DNA of 64,000 nt, taken from NCBI GenBank assembly GCA_948146395.1, contig OX411544.1, positions 92,801,232 to 92,865,231 on the forward strand, written 5' to 3'. Made by a program: the position numbers and the translations under genes. Origin of the DNA: Fragum whitleyi. Its lineage: Eukaryota; Mollusca; Bivalvia; Cardiida; Cardiidae. The first letter of the stretch is position 1, and the number at the start of each line of letters is the position of its first letter. The notes below the pieces were generated by a model. The model was not told the origin of the DNA. It searched no databases and saw only the letters and a program-made list of their open reading frames with translations. Below, piece by piece: positions 22,380 to 37,300 of this stretch.

Positions 22380-25300
22380 CTGGAAAGAAAGAAAAATAAA
22401 TAAAAACAAAATGTTTAAATAATCTCGATTTTCTCATGAACGGAACGGAATAAAAGTTCGGGTATGCTTTCGTCCTAACCCCAAAGACGAATGGCGAAGC
22501 CTAACAAGGGCTGTGATGCCGTTAACGTCACGTTGCACACAGAAAATTCAACGACGTGTCTACTTGCTACATACGTTTCCAAACGTATGAAAGCATTAAC
22601 GACAGTTGTTATATGAAATGAGCCCCTGCGCGAGAATTCAACAATTAAAAATGCGCAAAGCAAAGACTCTTGCTAACCTGTGCATACGCACAGTCTGAGC
22701 AGAGTCTTTACAATGCGTTTGTTATATAGATAAGATCTCAAAGTATCTGTAGACCATCAGATAACTTTATATTTACAGTTTGTGGCTGCCTACGCTGCTC
22801 AGTGTATGTATCTCGTTGTTTGAAATGTCACACACAGGCTCAAATGACATACGGAACACCACTCGGCCAATCTCCCGATCAACCTCGGATGTACATAGAC
22901 GGTCTGTTTTTAAAAAATTACGGGAAACCCTTGGAAAAACTCGATGACGTCAGTTAAAATGGAGTTAGCCCTCGAAACTGTGAGTGAAAACATTCGACGT
23001 CGCCAACGCTACTCGTTAAGTAACGGTTTAAAAAATCTTAATTTTTGAGAATGATTCGACATTCAAAAATAAAGAATTTTCAGCCGTTATTTACTGTAAA
23101 AGACATAAATCTACAGTGCTCGTTTTTCTTACACCGTTTCCGCCTAACAAAATGCACGATTTTGTTTCATACCCATCCGCCTTACATACATCCGAGGTCT
23201 GTTGCATTTTCCGAATGGCTCAAATGTCTTTGAAATTGGCATCAACGAAAGTTACTTTGTTTTATTCTTAATTAAAACTTTTTATGGAAAATCAATGTTT
23301 GATACCGAGTTCATTTCAATTCCAAAAACCCGAGTTTACAGTTTATATAAGATTTGCATCTAGCCTTTTTTTAAAACCCTTTTGATTATGACATTTATTA
23401 AATCAACAAAGAATACTGTTTAAGTATATCTAACATTTATCAACATCAAAAGATGGTACATGTTATAAAATAAACTGACTTGATTCAAAGTTGAAACATA
23501 ATGAAGTATCATTATTTTTCGGTTTTACTTCATTTCGTGGAGATTTTTTTTTCAAATATTGAGGCACATTTACTTGTTAATTTTATTCTATGAACTAATA
23601 TTCACTTATTCCTGATACAGTTAACAACATCGTAAAATCGACAAGGTGAATGATTTTGAAATGAAATTGAATAAACTGGAGCGAGTTTTGGGTGAAATTA
23701 ATGGGAGGTAAATCAATATCGCAAATTTTGTTCAAGATGAACAATGTTAGCGATATTTTTTTACCTCTCTTTAATTGAAAATACATACAAGTTCTACAAG
23801 TAGCTTCCTATTAATTGAAGAACTTATCAGACGCTTACAATTTGAATAATGTCTGTTAAATCGCGATTTTTGAAAGTGTTTTTATTTCTATTTATTCATG
23901 CATTTTCCGATTTAAATCAGTCACGATATCAACTTGCAATGCCTTTACAAGCTATTCACTTCATAATATCGGAATTTCACTTGATACTTACTCCAAAGGC
24001 ATATGAAATCTACAAAAATTTTGTGTTATGGATAATCTCATAAGTATATTAACTTGAAACACCAATACACTACTCTTTCACAGACACTATGGTTCCGCAA
24101 TTTTATAGTGAGAGATTAAAGGTCAATTTTGTCTATACATGTATAGACAAAATTGACCTTTGATCACTCACTTAAACTTGTGAGTCTATAATAACTCGTA
24201 TACCGTATTGTGACTTGTGATTACAGCACATTTGTATACAATAGGCAATATTGTGACTTGTGATTACAACACATTTGTATTCAATTGACAAGTCAAAATA
24301 GAAAATTTTACTTATACTTATCCTAAATTCTTACTTATATTGCCAATACAATAAATCAAATTTAGATTCATTGATTCTCAGTCGAACCACGATTCTTAGT
24401 TTGAAGTGAGTGTTCATATAGACTCATTCTAGCCATGTCTTGAAATGCAATACAGTGCACTAAATTTAGACTCATGGATTCTCACTTTAGCAATGACTTT
24501 TTGATACTAATACAATATATTTGATCTATATTTTTGGATAGCTACTTTATGCACGATTTTTATTACAATGCGTTAGCAATCTACTAAATTCAGATCCATA
24601 GATACTCACTTTATCCACGATACTAACCTTAAATACAGATACAATATTCGAAATTTCGCGAATTCACGAATACTCTACTCATTCACTATCCTACCTTGAA
24701 GTGCCTAAACAGTACGATCAATTCAGATTCATAAATCCTCCCCTTGGCTACAATAAATACTTAAAATACATGTACAATACAATATAAATACGAATCAGAC
24801 TCACGGATACACACTTAGGCCACAATACACAGTGCGTTAATGCAATTATAAGCCCACACAATCTACCTATTTCAGTATTGAAACTTACTTGAAATGTCCA
24901 TACAATCCACACATTCTTGTATTGATACTTACTAGAAATTCTAATACAGCCTACCGATTCCTTTATTGATACTTATTTGAAATGCCCAAACAATCTATTC
25001 ACTCTTTTATTGATACTTACTTGAAATTCCCATACAACCTTCCAATTTCCTGTATTGATACTTATTTGAAATGCCCAAACAATCTTTCCACTACCGTAAT
25101 GATACTTGCTTGAAATGCCCATAAACTCTACACACTCCTGTAATGATACTTACTTGAAATGCCCATAAACTCTACACACTCCTGTAATGATACTTACTTG
25201 AAATGCCCATAAACTCTACACACTCCTGTAATGATACTTACTTGAAATGCCCATAAACTCTACACACTCCTGTAATGATACTTACTTGAAATGCCCGTAC

Positions 25301-28300
25301 AATTCTTTCCACACTTGTATTGATACTTAATTGAAATGCCTATAAAATATACCCATTCATGTATTGATAATTACTCGAGCTGCCAGAAAAAAACCTACCG
25401 ATTCCTTTATTGATTCTTACTTGAAATGCCCATACAATCTGCTCATTCCTGTATTGACACTACTCGGTATGCCCATAAGCTCTACCAAACCTGTATTGAT
25501 AATGAATTGAAATGCCCATACAATATTTCAACGTTCGTATTTACACATGAAATGCCCATACAATCTACCAACTTTTGTTTTTAAAACTTACTTGAAATGC
25601 CCATACAATCTACCCATTCCTGTATTGATACTTTCTTAGATCCATCCTCATCACAATATCGAATAAATTTTCGGGCACATTTTCGAGTATTTTTTCTCCG
25701 TGAATCATTAATTGTTTGTTTAAACGCCTTCAGTTCTGATGATGAAAGTTCCTGAAAAAATCGATATAGACATAGAGGATATTGAATGAGTGATCTTGGA
25801 ATACCGAATTCATTAAACGAGTCATCTATAAACAGAAAAAAAACGAGGCTACGCCGAGTTCTTATCTGTTTTAGAGGACGAGTTTAATTAAATCTATATT
25901 TTATGAGCACAAATTTTATATTCTATTTATAATATGACCATCATTTTTGCGAAAAATCGTCAAAATACTTGAAATTCAACATTTTAATTTTCCGCGAAAC
26001 TTATAAAGCCATTTAAAACTGACATCACAATATTTACTCGTATAGGGCCTACCCTATGACGTCATTTTCGCGGTTACAAAAGTAGCGTTGCTATTCGATC
26101 TGAGCTCATTTGCATAGTTATTCCACTAGTGTAATAACATCCGTGTCATATCAAAAATATTCAGGGGGATTATTTCACTCCCGCGACGTAGGTCATATTA
26201 TAATTTCAATTATACAGCAAACAGATTTCATGTAAGAAAGAATGCAAAAAATGTTCCTAAAATTATGTCGCATAATTTCCTTATTTTGGTCTCCTTAAAT
26301 TTGAGATCATGTTAAATATTAAATGAAAATAGTTGAAAACCATAAATGCGAATACCGGTAGAGTATTTTCTATTTTTGGCAGATATACTTGTAAGTGTTT
26401 AAAATCGCCTATAAGTTGGGGCAAATTAACTATTTGCTAGTCAATATAACTAATCGACTGTCTAGTCAAAGGACTTTTTTTACACTGAGATTACAGCGTC
26501 TTTTGATAGGAATATTTTCGGTAATATATGCGCATTAAAAAACGTGGGTGGCAATTGTGTTGATGTTGCCTCGTATCAGTTTGATTAGAAGTCTTTGGTT
26601 TGGTTGGTATCAGTTAACAATATCCTGAAATTGACCAGGTGAATGATTTTGTAATGAAATTGAATGAGTGTGAGAAGCGAGGTTTTAGTGAAAATAATGG
26701 CAGGTAAATCAATATCGTACATTTTGTTCAGCGATATTTATTACCCCCCCTTTAATAAAATATGCATACGAGTTCTGTGAGCTGCTTTCTTTTTCTTGAA
26801 GAACTTTTTAGACGCTTACAATTTGAAGTGTAAGTGAATTCGCGATTTTTTTTCATGTCTTATTTATTTTGAATGACGTTCTTGATAATTTTCAGTGAGT
26901 TGATCGTTTTTTAATAATTTGAGTATTTGGAATGAATGAATGGAGCGCTAAGCGAGTGATTTGGAATGGTTTTGATCGAGATGACGGTCAATTTCAAGAT
27001 GTTGTTAACTGTAAAAATTGTCGAGAAATAAAAGATGTCGCTTTAGTGAAGTGTTTTGTTCTTTTTTCTATAAACAAAGCTTTCGATTACGATAAATACC
27101 AAACATGAGAGGTCTTTTATATAAAACAAAACTTTCGATTGCGATAAATACAAAACATGTACTCACATTATTGTCATCTGTATTCAATATAGAAAATTTC
27201 CATCGAACTGCTCTCTCTTGGATGGATTGGTTTGCGTCAACCATCTCGGAGCTGGAATAGAAAGGAGAGAACTTTCAAAAACAATCTGCTTTGAGTTGTT
27301 GTTTTTTTTTTCCGGCAACTCAATGATACCCTCTGTCTTCAATACAAATGGTTAAGCAAGCAGCAGTTTTTGCTTAAAACAAAAAAAAAATAGCTACAAA
27401 TGTATGTAAGAGAGTAGAATGGAGGAGAAGTCTTTGGTCCAACTTATTTCTGACCCTGGGGGGTACTGTAGCCCGCAACATAAGAGTATCTCTAAGAAGG
27501 CGGGCCACCAGCTCTAGTCTGGTCCATATACCGACTATCAGAATAGCCTAGAATAGGCTATTCTGATATTCGCAAGTGAGACCAGTCTACGCCCGGCCCG
27601 AAAGCGGGCAAGAAAGTTGGCCCACTGTTTGTGTAAGCGTTCATGCGAATATTGACATACCCTGTAATTTGAATTCTATGACTGAACATAACTTTTGACA
27701 CTGATAAAGACTCAAAGATATCTTTGTCAAAATATTTAAACGGGTTTCGGGGAATAAAAATGACCAAAAAGATGCTCAGAAATTTCGTTACTATTTTTCT
27801 AACCTTTACGAAATTAAAAATATTGCATTCCTTTTCAGAATTAAATCTTATGTTTTTTGTCAATGTAATTGTCATTTAGGCAGTTTTTCCTGAAGAACGG
27901 ATCATTCAATTTAGGCAATTGATTTATCGCCGTTTTAATGATCTGTTTTAGAAAATCGAGTTATGGAATCTCAAAGTAAATTTCCGAAAACTCCTATGAC
28001 ATTTAAAAAGCAGTTTTCAGAAACTCAAATAGATTTTAACAACATATTAAAATCAATAAGACAAAAAGAACAACAATGTATACGGCTATAACCATTCATT
28101 TATAATTTGCACGGAATTTACACCCTAAACGGCATGTTAGACGTATCTCAGCGAAGAAAAGAACAAAAAATGTGATAAAAAGAAAGTTGGACGACTTAAG
28201 CATACTTCAAATTCCATTTTCCTTTTAACTAAATCAATTAAGTACTTTTATAATATGACCTACGTCGCGGGAGTACAATAAACCCGTTGAATATTTTTGA

Positions 28301-31300
28301 TATTTCACCGGTGTTATTACACTAGTGGAATAACTATGCAAATGAGCTAAAAACGTTATATTTTCGTTGTGGAAAATGACGTCATTGTGGTTTGATGACG
28401 TCAATTCGCAAATGGCGTTATATGTTTCGCGGAATAACTTGAAATATAAATATCAAGAATTTTCTCGATCTATTACGAAAAGTCAGGTCATATTATAAAT
28501 AGAATATAAAATTTGTGCTCAGAAAATACCGAATTTATTAAAATGACCACTCATTCAATATCCTATATGTAACATCATTAAAAACACGACTTAGCCTTTT
28601 GCGTTCAGCAGATATTATCAGCATGCCAAACTATGATCCGTTTACCTTGAATGGGTCTAAATTCTCTTCTCTCTTTTTTTTTCGTAGTGGTAAGTTTGGT
28701 GAAAAACAGAAAGAAGGTCGATGGACAGATAAACAGACAACGGTAACGCGATAACTCATAGGTTTTACCAAGAAGCAACCTAATAAAAATCGTAAAAAAA
28801 GTAATACGGAACATGTCAAGGATGATTAATCTCTAGATTGTCAATTTAAATACTGACGACGTAAGACTAACGACGTACGCCGAACAGGACAAAATGCTTA
28901 GATAATCTAAAACATCAAATAAAGATAGTTAAAGAAAGTGTATTAATGAAGTAGACAGCCATTATAATTTGTTTCAAAAATGATTATCAAATGCCATGGT
29001 CGTTCCACTTAATTTGAAATCTGTGATGAATTATCTTGTTGATGATGAGGATAGTATTTTTGAAACACGCGCTAGACATCGCCTATCGCCAATAATATAT
29101 AACACCTGGTGATAATTCACAGATGGTTCTCTGTTCCAAATCCAAAGCCATGTTTCAAAATTTCCAAAGTTATGAGTTTAATACATAATTCTGTTTGACT
29201 ATATTTCTATTGTATCTCTTACGATAAATTAAGCCTAAGTCAAATGGTTACATCATGTTGTTTGCATAGTAATTATAACAGCTCTGCAGACATTCAATAG
29301 ATGTAAAAACTTCAATTTATTTGTTTTGAATTTCTACGGCAAACTCGAACCAAATACAAATGCTAAAATAGTTTGGTCTTCTTGAATCGTCCTTTGTCCG
29401 TCATGCGTCGTCCACAATTTTAAGCACTTTCTCCTCCTCCTAGAGATAAGGCAATCTTAGTGAAAATTAGCAGGAATGTATCTTGGGTCAAGTTCTACCA
29501 CAGTTCTTCAAATAATTTAAACTCGCTCTTAACCCTGGTTGACGGCAGAAAAGAGGGAGGGAGGGTGGAATAAGAAAAACGCAAGATTCTTGCTCTCTGA
29601 AACCAAACGACAAAGACTTTCATATTTGGTACCAAATGATGAAGTCGACCAAGTTTCTTCAAATAATCTCCCATATGATCAAATTGCCCTCCGCACAGGC
29701 GCATCGCATATTTAAATATTGACAAAGAAGGAAATCTTTGAAAGAAAATCGATTCCATTACGAGGGTCTGTATTTGATCCAACATGGTGGATTTTTATGA
29801 AATGTACAGAGGTAAGATAGCTTGCATATTTGGTATGTAACAAAATCTAAAAGGCCCAAATTATCAAGCTTGTTCATATCTTGACGCTTGCGTCAAACTT
29901 ACGCCCCGCAAATACAAATAAATTGGGAAAAAATATTTAAGATTTTTAGAAATATCTGAAACAACAATACATGTTGGAATGAAGCATCATCAAGTTATCT
30001 TCTACAACGTAAAACCGTATCTTACCCATGGGATATATATAATACATACTTAGTGTATTATATGAAAAAATATCTAACTCGGTTCGGAGAATTGAAAATT
30101 GTCGAGGCTCTGTCGAGACAATTATCAATTCTCACAACCGAGTTAGATATTTTTTTCATACAATATAGATCTACTAAGTAGGCCTACGTATTAAATTTAT
30201 CTTATAACCTCTATTTGTCTTCTTTTCGTCGATGTTTCTAATCAAAATGCAAGTTTCTAAAAATAACCGCATTACATCATTGTTCTAAAAATAACTATGT
30301 GATATCATAAAAAATATCATACGGGATGGTATCACACGGATAATTGTATAGTTATAAGATAAAAAAAAATCGTCCTGTCCTGTGCATCTCATTTTAAATT
30401 TAAGTTTGTTTTTTTTTCAATACGGTTCTTCTCTAAAACCAGAAGGGGGACAGATGTCATATTTGCTCTGTCAAATCATCAGAAGGACGTTTACCTTGAT
30501 TTTTACCATCTTGTCCCGGCAGTCAAATATTTCGGCTCCATTCAGATACACAAAATTAAAGAAAGGAATAAATAAGATTATCTTATTACCTTGACACACC
30601 ATCAAGTAGGCTAATACCACGTTTTTCGTATTGTGCTCCTACGGTTCACAACATTGTGAAATTGACAAGAGGAATAATTTTGGAATGATTTGGAAATGAA
30701 ATTGCATGAGTGCGATGAGTGAATTTTGAATGAAATCAAAGGGAGGTAATCCAATACTAACAAAATTATCGATATGTATTACCTCCCTTTACTAAAATAT
30801 ATACACAGGGTCTATTAAAAGATGCGTATTTCTTTAAGAACAAACCAGACGCTCACAATATGATTGAAGTCAATTAAATCGCCGTAATCTAACTATATTT
30901 ATTTCGATTGAAGTTGTTGAACTTATTTTTTTTTTTCAATTTTGGAGCGTTTTCGAATGGTTTGAGTGAGTATTTTGAATGAATGAATGGACCACTGTGT
31001 GAACTAATTTGAATGGTTTTGATTGCGATGATGGTCAATTTCATTATGTAACTAACTGTAGGATATATATAAGACACAGAAGACCTGCTTGTGGGCATCT
31101 TATGAATATGAAGTCCTAGGTGTCAAGAAGGCTTGGGTGTGCAATAAAGTTTCATCATAATCCTCATCTTTGAAAGAGAGGATATTGAATGAGTGGTCAT
31201 TAATTACCGAAATTATAAGTCATCTATAAACAGATAAAAACGAGACTGCGCCGAGTTTTCATCTGTTTATAGATGACGAGTTTAATAAATTCGGTATTTC

Positions 31301-34300
31301 ATGAGCACAAATTTTATATTCTAATTACAATATGACCCGAATATTTGCGAAAAATCGTCAAAAATTTTGAAATTCAAAGTTTCAATTTTCCGAGAAACTT
31401 ATAACGCCGTTTAAAACTGACGTCACAATATGAAGATTATGACGTCATTTTCACGGTTACAAAATAGCGTTACTATTCGCTTTGAGCTCATTTGTATATT
31501 TATTCAACTAGTGTAATAACACCCGTATAATATCAAAAATATTCAACACCCTTATTTCACTCCCGCAACAAAGGTCATATTATAATTGGACTTAACAAAT
31601 GATAGATTACTATACCTTAGTTCGGTTTTATTGTTGGCAGTAAATTCTCCGAGTTCTCTAGTTATAGTGCTAACAAGTTCGGCAATGAAACTTTGCTTCT
31701 CTGCGTATGTGCATCCTGCAATACAAACGAACTCTTATTCTGCAAAAATTTAAACTTTGATTTAAACAAATTTCCAATACTTTGAAGATATGCCAACCAA
31801 TCTGGGTCAAGTTTTCCCAGAGTAATCGAGAAGAAAGCAGGCGTTGTAGGCCAAGACCAAATTGCACGTATGAGCATGAGTATGGTTTTCGTTAAATCTG
31901 TTTGAATACTTGTGATGGGGGTTATTTCATATCATATAACGAAAATATCAGTACCGTTTTAGAAATCTTGCTCATTTTTCAGAAAATCACAGAAAATGCC
32001 CTAATTAATTTATCGGTAATATATCCTTGAAATTCTCTTACGGTAGATGTTGCAACCTACCAGGAATACGTCGTTCACCATCTTCAAACGAACATTTTGG
32101 AGGGACGCCTTGCGTAGCGGTGCCACTAATTGGGGCACCTGTTTCTGTATTGACACACCAACAATAGCCAGTCGACGTGTGACATTGTGCTTCTGCCCAT
32201 TTTCCTTCGTCTGTACAACTTGGAATAAATATATTGGCATTTGGATTGTCGGCTTCTTGCTCCATGGCATTTGCCCTATCCGTTTTACAATCCTTAGGTG
32301 CTGTAAAGGTAAGAAGTATATATTACAGTAACCGTTAACTGACTACTTTTAATTACAAGTTACAATTTCCTTCACCATTCAAATAACAAATTTCTGAGTG
32401 ATGCCCTCTTTATTTCACAGAATCTGTGAAGGCCAATATCAGATGAACTACTTTGAATCAATGAAAATATCCTTGTTATACAAATACAAACTCAAAATAT
32501 AGAAAAAATATAAGAAAACACACATCGCGCTAGATTCTGCGCTGATAAATAAAATTAAGAGGATATAATTATTAACACATGCTAAAGATTCTAGCTTGAT
32601 TTTGATTTAAAGCGATTTGGGAAGGGCCACGAAAGGAATATTCATGCCCAGTGTGGTTGAAATTGATCATCTGAATTGATCAACTGAAATGGAAGTTGAT
32701 GTTTAAAGATTAAATACTCGAAATAAGCCTGTGACACCTGATTGGGGGGGGGGGGGGAAGACGTTCAAAGATTTCATAGTCGCATAAGCTTCACCACAAC
32801 ATTTATATCGGTGAATCAGTAAAATATTATCAATAACTTTTAAGAAGGAACATTCATAACGAGTTTGGCTGAAATTCGCCAAATGGTTTGGAAGGAAAAG
32901 CTGTTTAAAGATTTCATAGTCGAAATATGCTACGCCCTGCCAGGTCCTCAGTAGGGCGACAAACAATGTTTTACGACCTGAAGTTGGGTCGGGTCATCCA
33001 ATGGACATTCGTGCCTTGTTTGATCGGAATTGGCCGCTTGGTTTTGGAGAAGATATTTTAAGATGTCATAGTCAAAATTAGCGCCACCTTACCACGCCAA
33101 TATTTAGTGGTCACTCAGAATTTCTTATAAAGGTTTTTGAAGGGGTCATCCAAATCCAAGTTATTATAAATGTTTGTACCGGTAATAAGAAATGCTTTAA
33201 GAATGCTTAAGAATTTTCGACGGAGGAAGTCCAGACGCACGATGGACAAAAATCAATTAGAAAAGCTCACCGTGAGCATGTTCTGCATATATTATCGTAA
33301 AATGGAGATAATTGTAACATATTGAGTGTCATTTTCCTTCTAGATCATTGATCCTTTTTTTAATACATAACAACAAGAATAATGCACCACCTCTAAATGA
33401 TATCATATTCCGCCCTAACTTCCAACATTTCACTGAAATGACAATATTTTACCAATTATATGGGTCTGCCACTTTATAAAAGATAATTACTAAATATCTT
33501 CCTGAATTCATCCTAGCTTGATGACCTGTACGAAAAATTCCACCCGTAAAACAGGCGTAAAATAGACGTAATTATCAAGCGGATTCCTTCTCATTTTACG
33601 CTAAAAAGCTGGTTAAAACTTTATATAGCAATGAGGCGGAAACCAAGCGTAAAATAGACGGAATTTTAGGCGAATTATGTTAATTAAGCGTAATTTTTTT
33701 TACAGGCGTAATCACTTGCTAGGGGAAAAACCAGGCGGAATTATTAAGCGGACTCCGTCTAGCTTTCCGCTAGTAATAGCAATGAGGCGGAAACCAAGCG
33801 TAAAATAGACGTAATTTGAGGCGAATTATGCTAATTAAGCGGAATATTTCCACAGACGTAAATGCTTGTAGTTGAAAAACCAGGCGGAAATGACTAGCAG
33901 ATTACGTCTAATTTTCCGCTAGTGAGCTGGTAAGGAACCAGGCGGAAACCAAGCGTAAACAAGATGGATTTTCAGTTAAAAGTGAATATATATTTGGTTG
34001 GATTCTACAATGATATCTCAATTCTTAACTATAGATCTGTCACAAAACAGACAAAGATTCCCCACCAGCGCTTTGTTCAATTTCTGCAGAAGGTTACTGG
34101 ACAAAGTTCAATTGTGACCTTGACCTTGATGAATGTCTGTTAACAGTAAAGATATGGCACAGCCCTGGCAACAAAATTGTCATATGGCTAATGGTAACAA
34201 AGTCCATTATTCTAGGAAACTTTGTTCTTATGTTAGAGCACGGTAACAAAAAAGGTCTAAGAAGGTATGTCAGACAAACAGGGTGAAACCAATATTCCCC

Positions 34301-37300
34301 TCTCTACTTTGTAGTTGGGGGCAATAATAAAGACATTAATCTTTACATGGACAAATTAGTAAACAAAACAAAATCTTGGCACACTATTGAGACAACAGAC
34401 ACAGCATGATCCGACAACCTCACCTTTAGCATTTAGTGTTCTGGTGAGATACAAAACTCAACTTAATTGATATTATATATTTTTTCAAATAATAAAAATA
34501 GGTCATCCCTTTGAGGACAAACTGATTTTCATATTCAGGGTTTCAACAAGATGTTTTTGTAAAACACTTCTGCCCTTGAAATGGCTTATTTTTTTAATAA
34601 GTTTGACCTTGAAGAATCCCTTGACCTTGATGGATGACATTGAATTATCTGCTTTGTTCATGTAAAATATGAGCATTGTCAATCCAAAAGTGTTGAGGTT
34701 ATAGAAAAATATTTGGTTTTCAGGTTAAGTTTTGGCAGACAGACATACTTGGTAAAACAATATGCCCCCTATCTTATTGATGTGGGGGCATAAAATTGTC
34801 TTTTAACTCAAGTCACTTGTTTTCAAGCCCCTGAGTAATAAAAACATTGTGTGAACAAAGCAATTTCTCTTTTTCCCTACATACTAGGTAATATTTCAGA
34901 GTACAATCGCTTTGAATTCTAGCTTTTTTGGAATTTACCTAAATGAACAATTACTCTTTTAATTCTAAAATCAGGGTTCAACACTTTTTTGCCTTCAGCA
35001 TGCAGGACCTGTATGTTCTAAATCTTACTGTATCTCCCTAACAAGTCCTTGTTGGAGACTATATCATTCTATTAATAATTATTCTATTTTAAGGAAAATA
35101 GTGAGTGAATAGAAGAAAATGCATATGATAAGCAATAACGCCTTTTCTCACAATGTTTTCCTCAGTGGAATGAAACTCTATGTGTGGAAAAGAAACAACT
35201 AAAATTACATGATTTGGTAAACAAGAGCACAGCATGCCAGCACCGGCAATCTGCTGCAGGTGCTAGATAATGAAAAGATTGAAGAAAAAGGGGCATAACT
35301 CTTACAACAAGAGCCATGTCGGACATGGCCATCCCCCGCCGAGAAAGCTTGATAGTAAACTGAAGCCTAATAGATTAAGGGTTCTACTTTAAGAAATTAA
35401 GCCCCTACAAAATCTAAGTCTTTAAAATAACAAAGGGCAATAACTCCAAAATTATGCAAGCAAGAGTTGTAGTTCTTGTGCACTGCACTTCTCCTCCATG
35501 AGATCTATCCACCCATTAAGTTTCAAGTTGATAGCTATTATACTTTAGGAGATATGCTCTGGACAAAATCGAAGTCTTAAAAATAACAAAGGGCAATAAC
35601 TCCAAAATTATGCAAGCAAGAGGTGTAGTTCTTGTGCACTGCACTTCTCCTCCACGAGATCTATCCACCCATAAAGTTTCAAGTTGATAGCTATTATACT
35701 TTAGGAGATATGCTCCGGACAAAATCTAAGTCTTAAAAATAACAAAGGGCAATAACTCCAAAAATATGCAAGCAACGTTGTAGTTCTTGTGCACTGCACT
35801 TCTCCTCCATGAGATCTATCCACCCATAAAGTTTCAAGTTGATAGCTAATATACTTTAGGAGATATGCTCCGGACAAAATCTAAGTCTTAAAAATAACAA
35901 AGGGCAAAAACTCAAAATTATGCAAGCAACGTTGTAGTTCTTGTGCACTGCACATCTCCTCCATGAGATCTATCCACCCATAAAGTTTCAAGTTGATAGC
36001 TATAATACTTTAGGAGATATGCTCTGGACAAAATCGAAGTCTTAAAAATAACAAAGGGCAATAACTCCAAAATTATGCAAGCAAGAGGTGTAGTTCTTGT
36101 GCACTGCACTTCTCCTCCATGAGATCAGTCCACCCATAAAGTTTCAAGTTGATAGCTATTATACTTTAGGAGATATGCTCCGGACAAGTTTAGTGACGGA
36201 AGGACAGAATGACGGAACCGGAATGACGGACGGAGAGCATTTCTATATCCCCTTCGCCGAAAACGGCAGGGGATAAAAAGATGCTATAGTTATACCACTT
36301 GATAGTCTTGGTAGCTGTTGTGATAGTGAACACATGCCAAATTTTAAGTTCATATCTTCATTAACAAGAGATATGACCATTTAAAGGTTTAAGTTTGCCA
36401 GTTGCCAACACATACACCAATACAAATGCAAACAACACCAATGTGATGATAATACCTTGATATTTTGTTGTTAAACAGCCGAGCTGAAAATCTTGGACCA
36501 GTACCATAGGCCTGAAGAGCCTTTGACATGGTGGCTACTATCAATCCTCCAAAAGATGTACAGGTCCTAGGACAGGTTTTAAGTAATGATCACTGAAAAT
36601 CCATAGTTATGTGCCTGGAGCTCTGCTATACACAAGCCCAATTTTTACATTGACCTTAGAGCTATAGATCAAAATTTTATTTGAATGGCACAATTACTCA
36701 GACTTTAGATCTGCATTTATTTTTTGAAATCTTTACCCTATTTTGTGTGTGCTCAAAGGGAATGAATTGATGAAACATTTCGAATGAGTACCCACAACAT
36801 AGTATTTGATGAATAATATAAATTTTCATTTTGAAAGGGAAATCACTAGCTCTGTTGGCGCCAATGCTTGGCTAGATGATCCAGATAAAAAAAAACAGTA
36901 AAAGGGGCATATCACGCAGTTTTCCACAGTAAATCATATAGTGAACACATATGGAAAATTTCAAGCAGATCTCTATACATGACAACTTTCACATAAGAAG
37001 AAGGATAAATTTATACATTATGTAATAGTACTTCAAAAAATTTTCAAATTTCTTTATTTTCAATCACCAAGTTATTCTTGATATTCATCCATTTCTGTTC
37101 AGTGAATCATCTCTGTAAATTCCTTATCTATTTCAACCATTTTTGTCCAGAATGTAAAATGACCATCAAGCCAGACTGGAATTGACATATTCTGAAAAAT
37201 AAAACAAATAATCATCACATTACTTGGCCCAAAACTATACAACGTTTTGCATTCTCTAATGAGAATTTTTTCAAACTATAGCTTGATATCAAAGCTTTTA

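Noticed and set aside
24884..25634. CRISPR-like array because of regular 44-bp spacing
   Set aside because: The genome is eukaryotic and there are no unique spacers; the whole unit is repeated and matches the adjacent exon end.
35516..36109. Repeated open frames with identical peptides (LLKYNSYQLETLWVDRS)
   Set aside because: They are by-products of the 155-bp tandem units in a Helentron-like element, not protein repeats.
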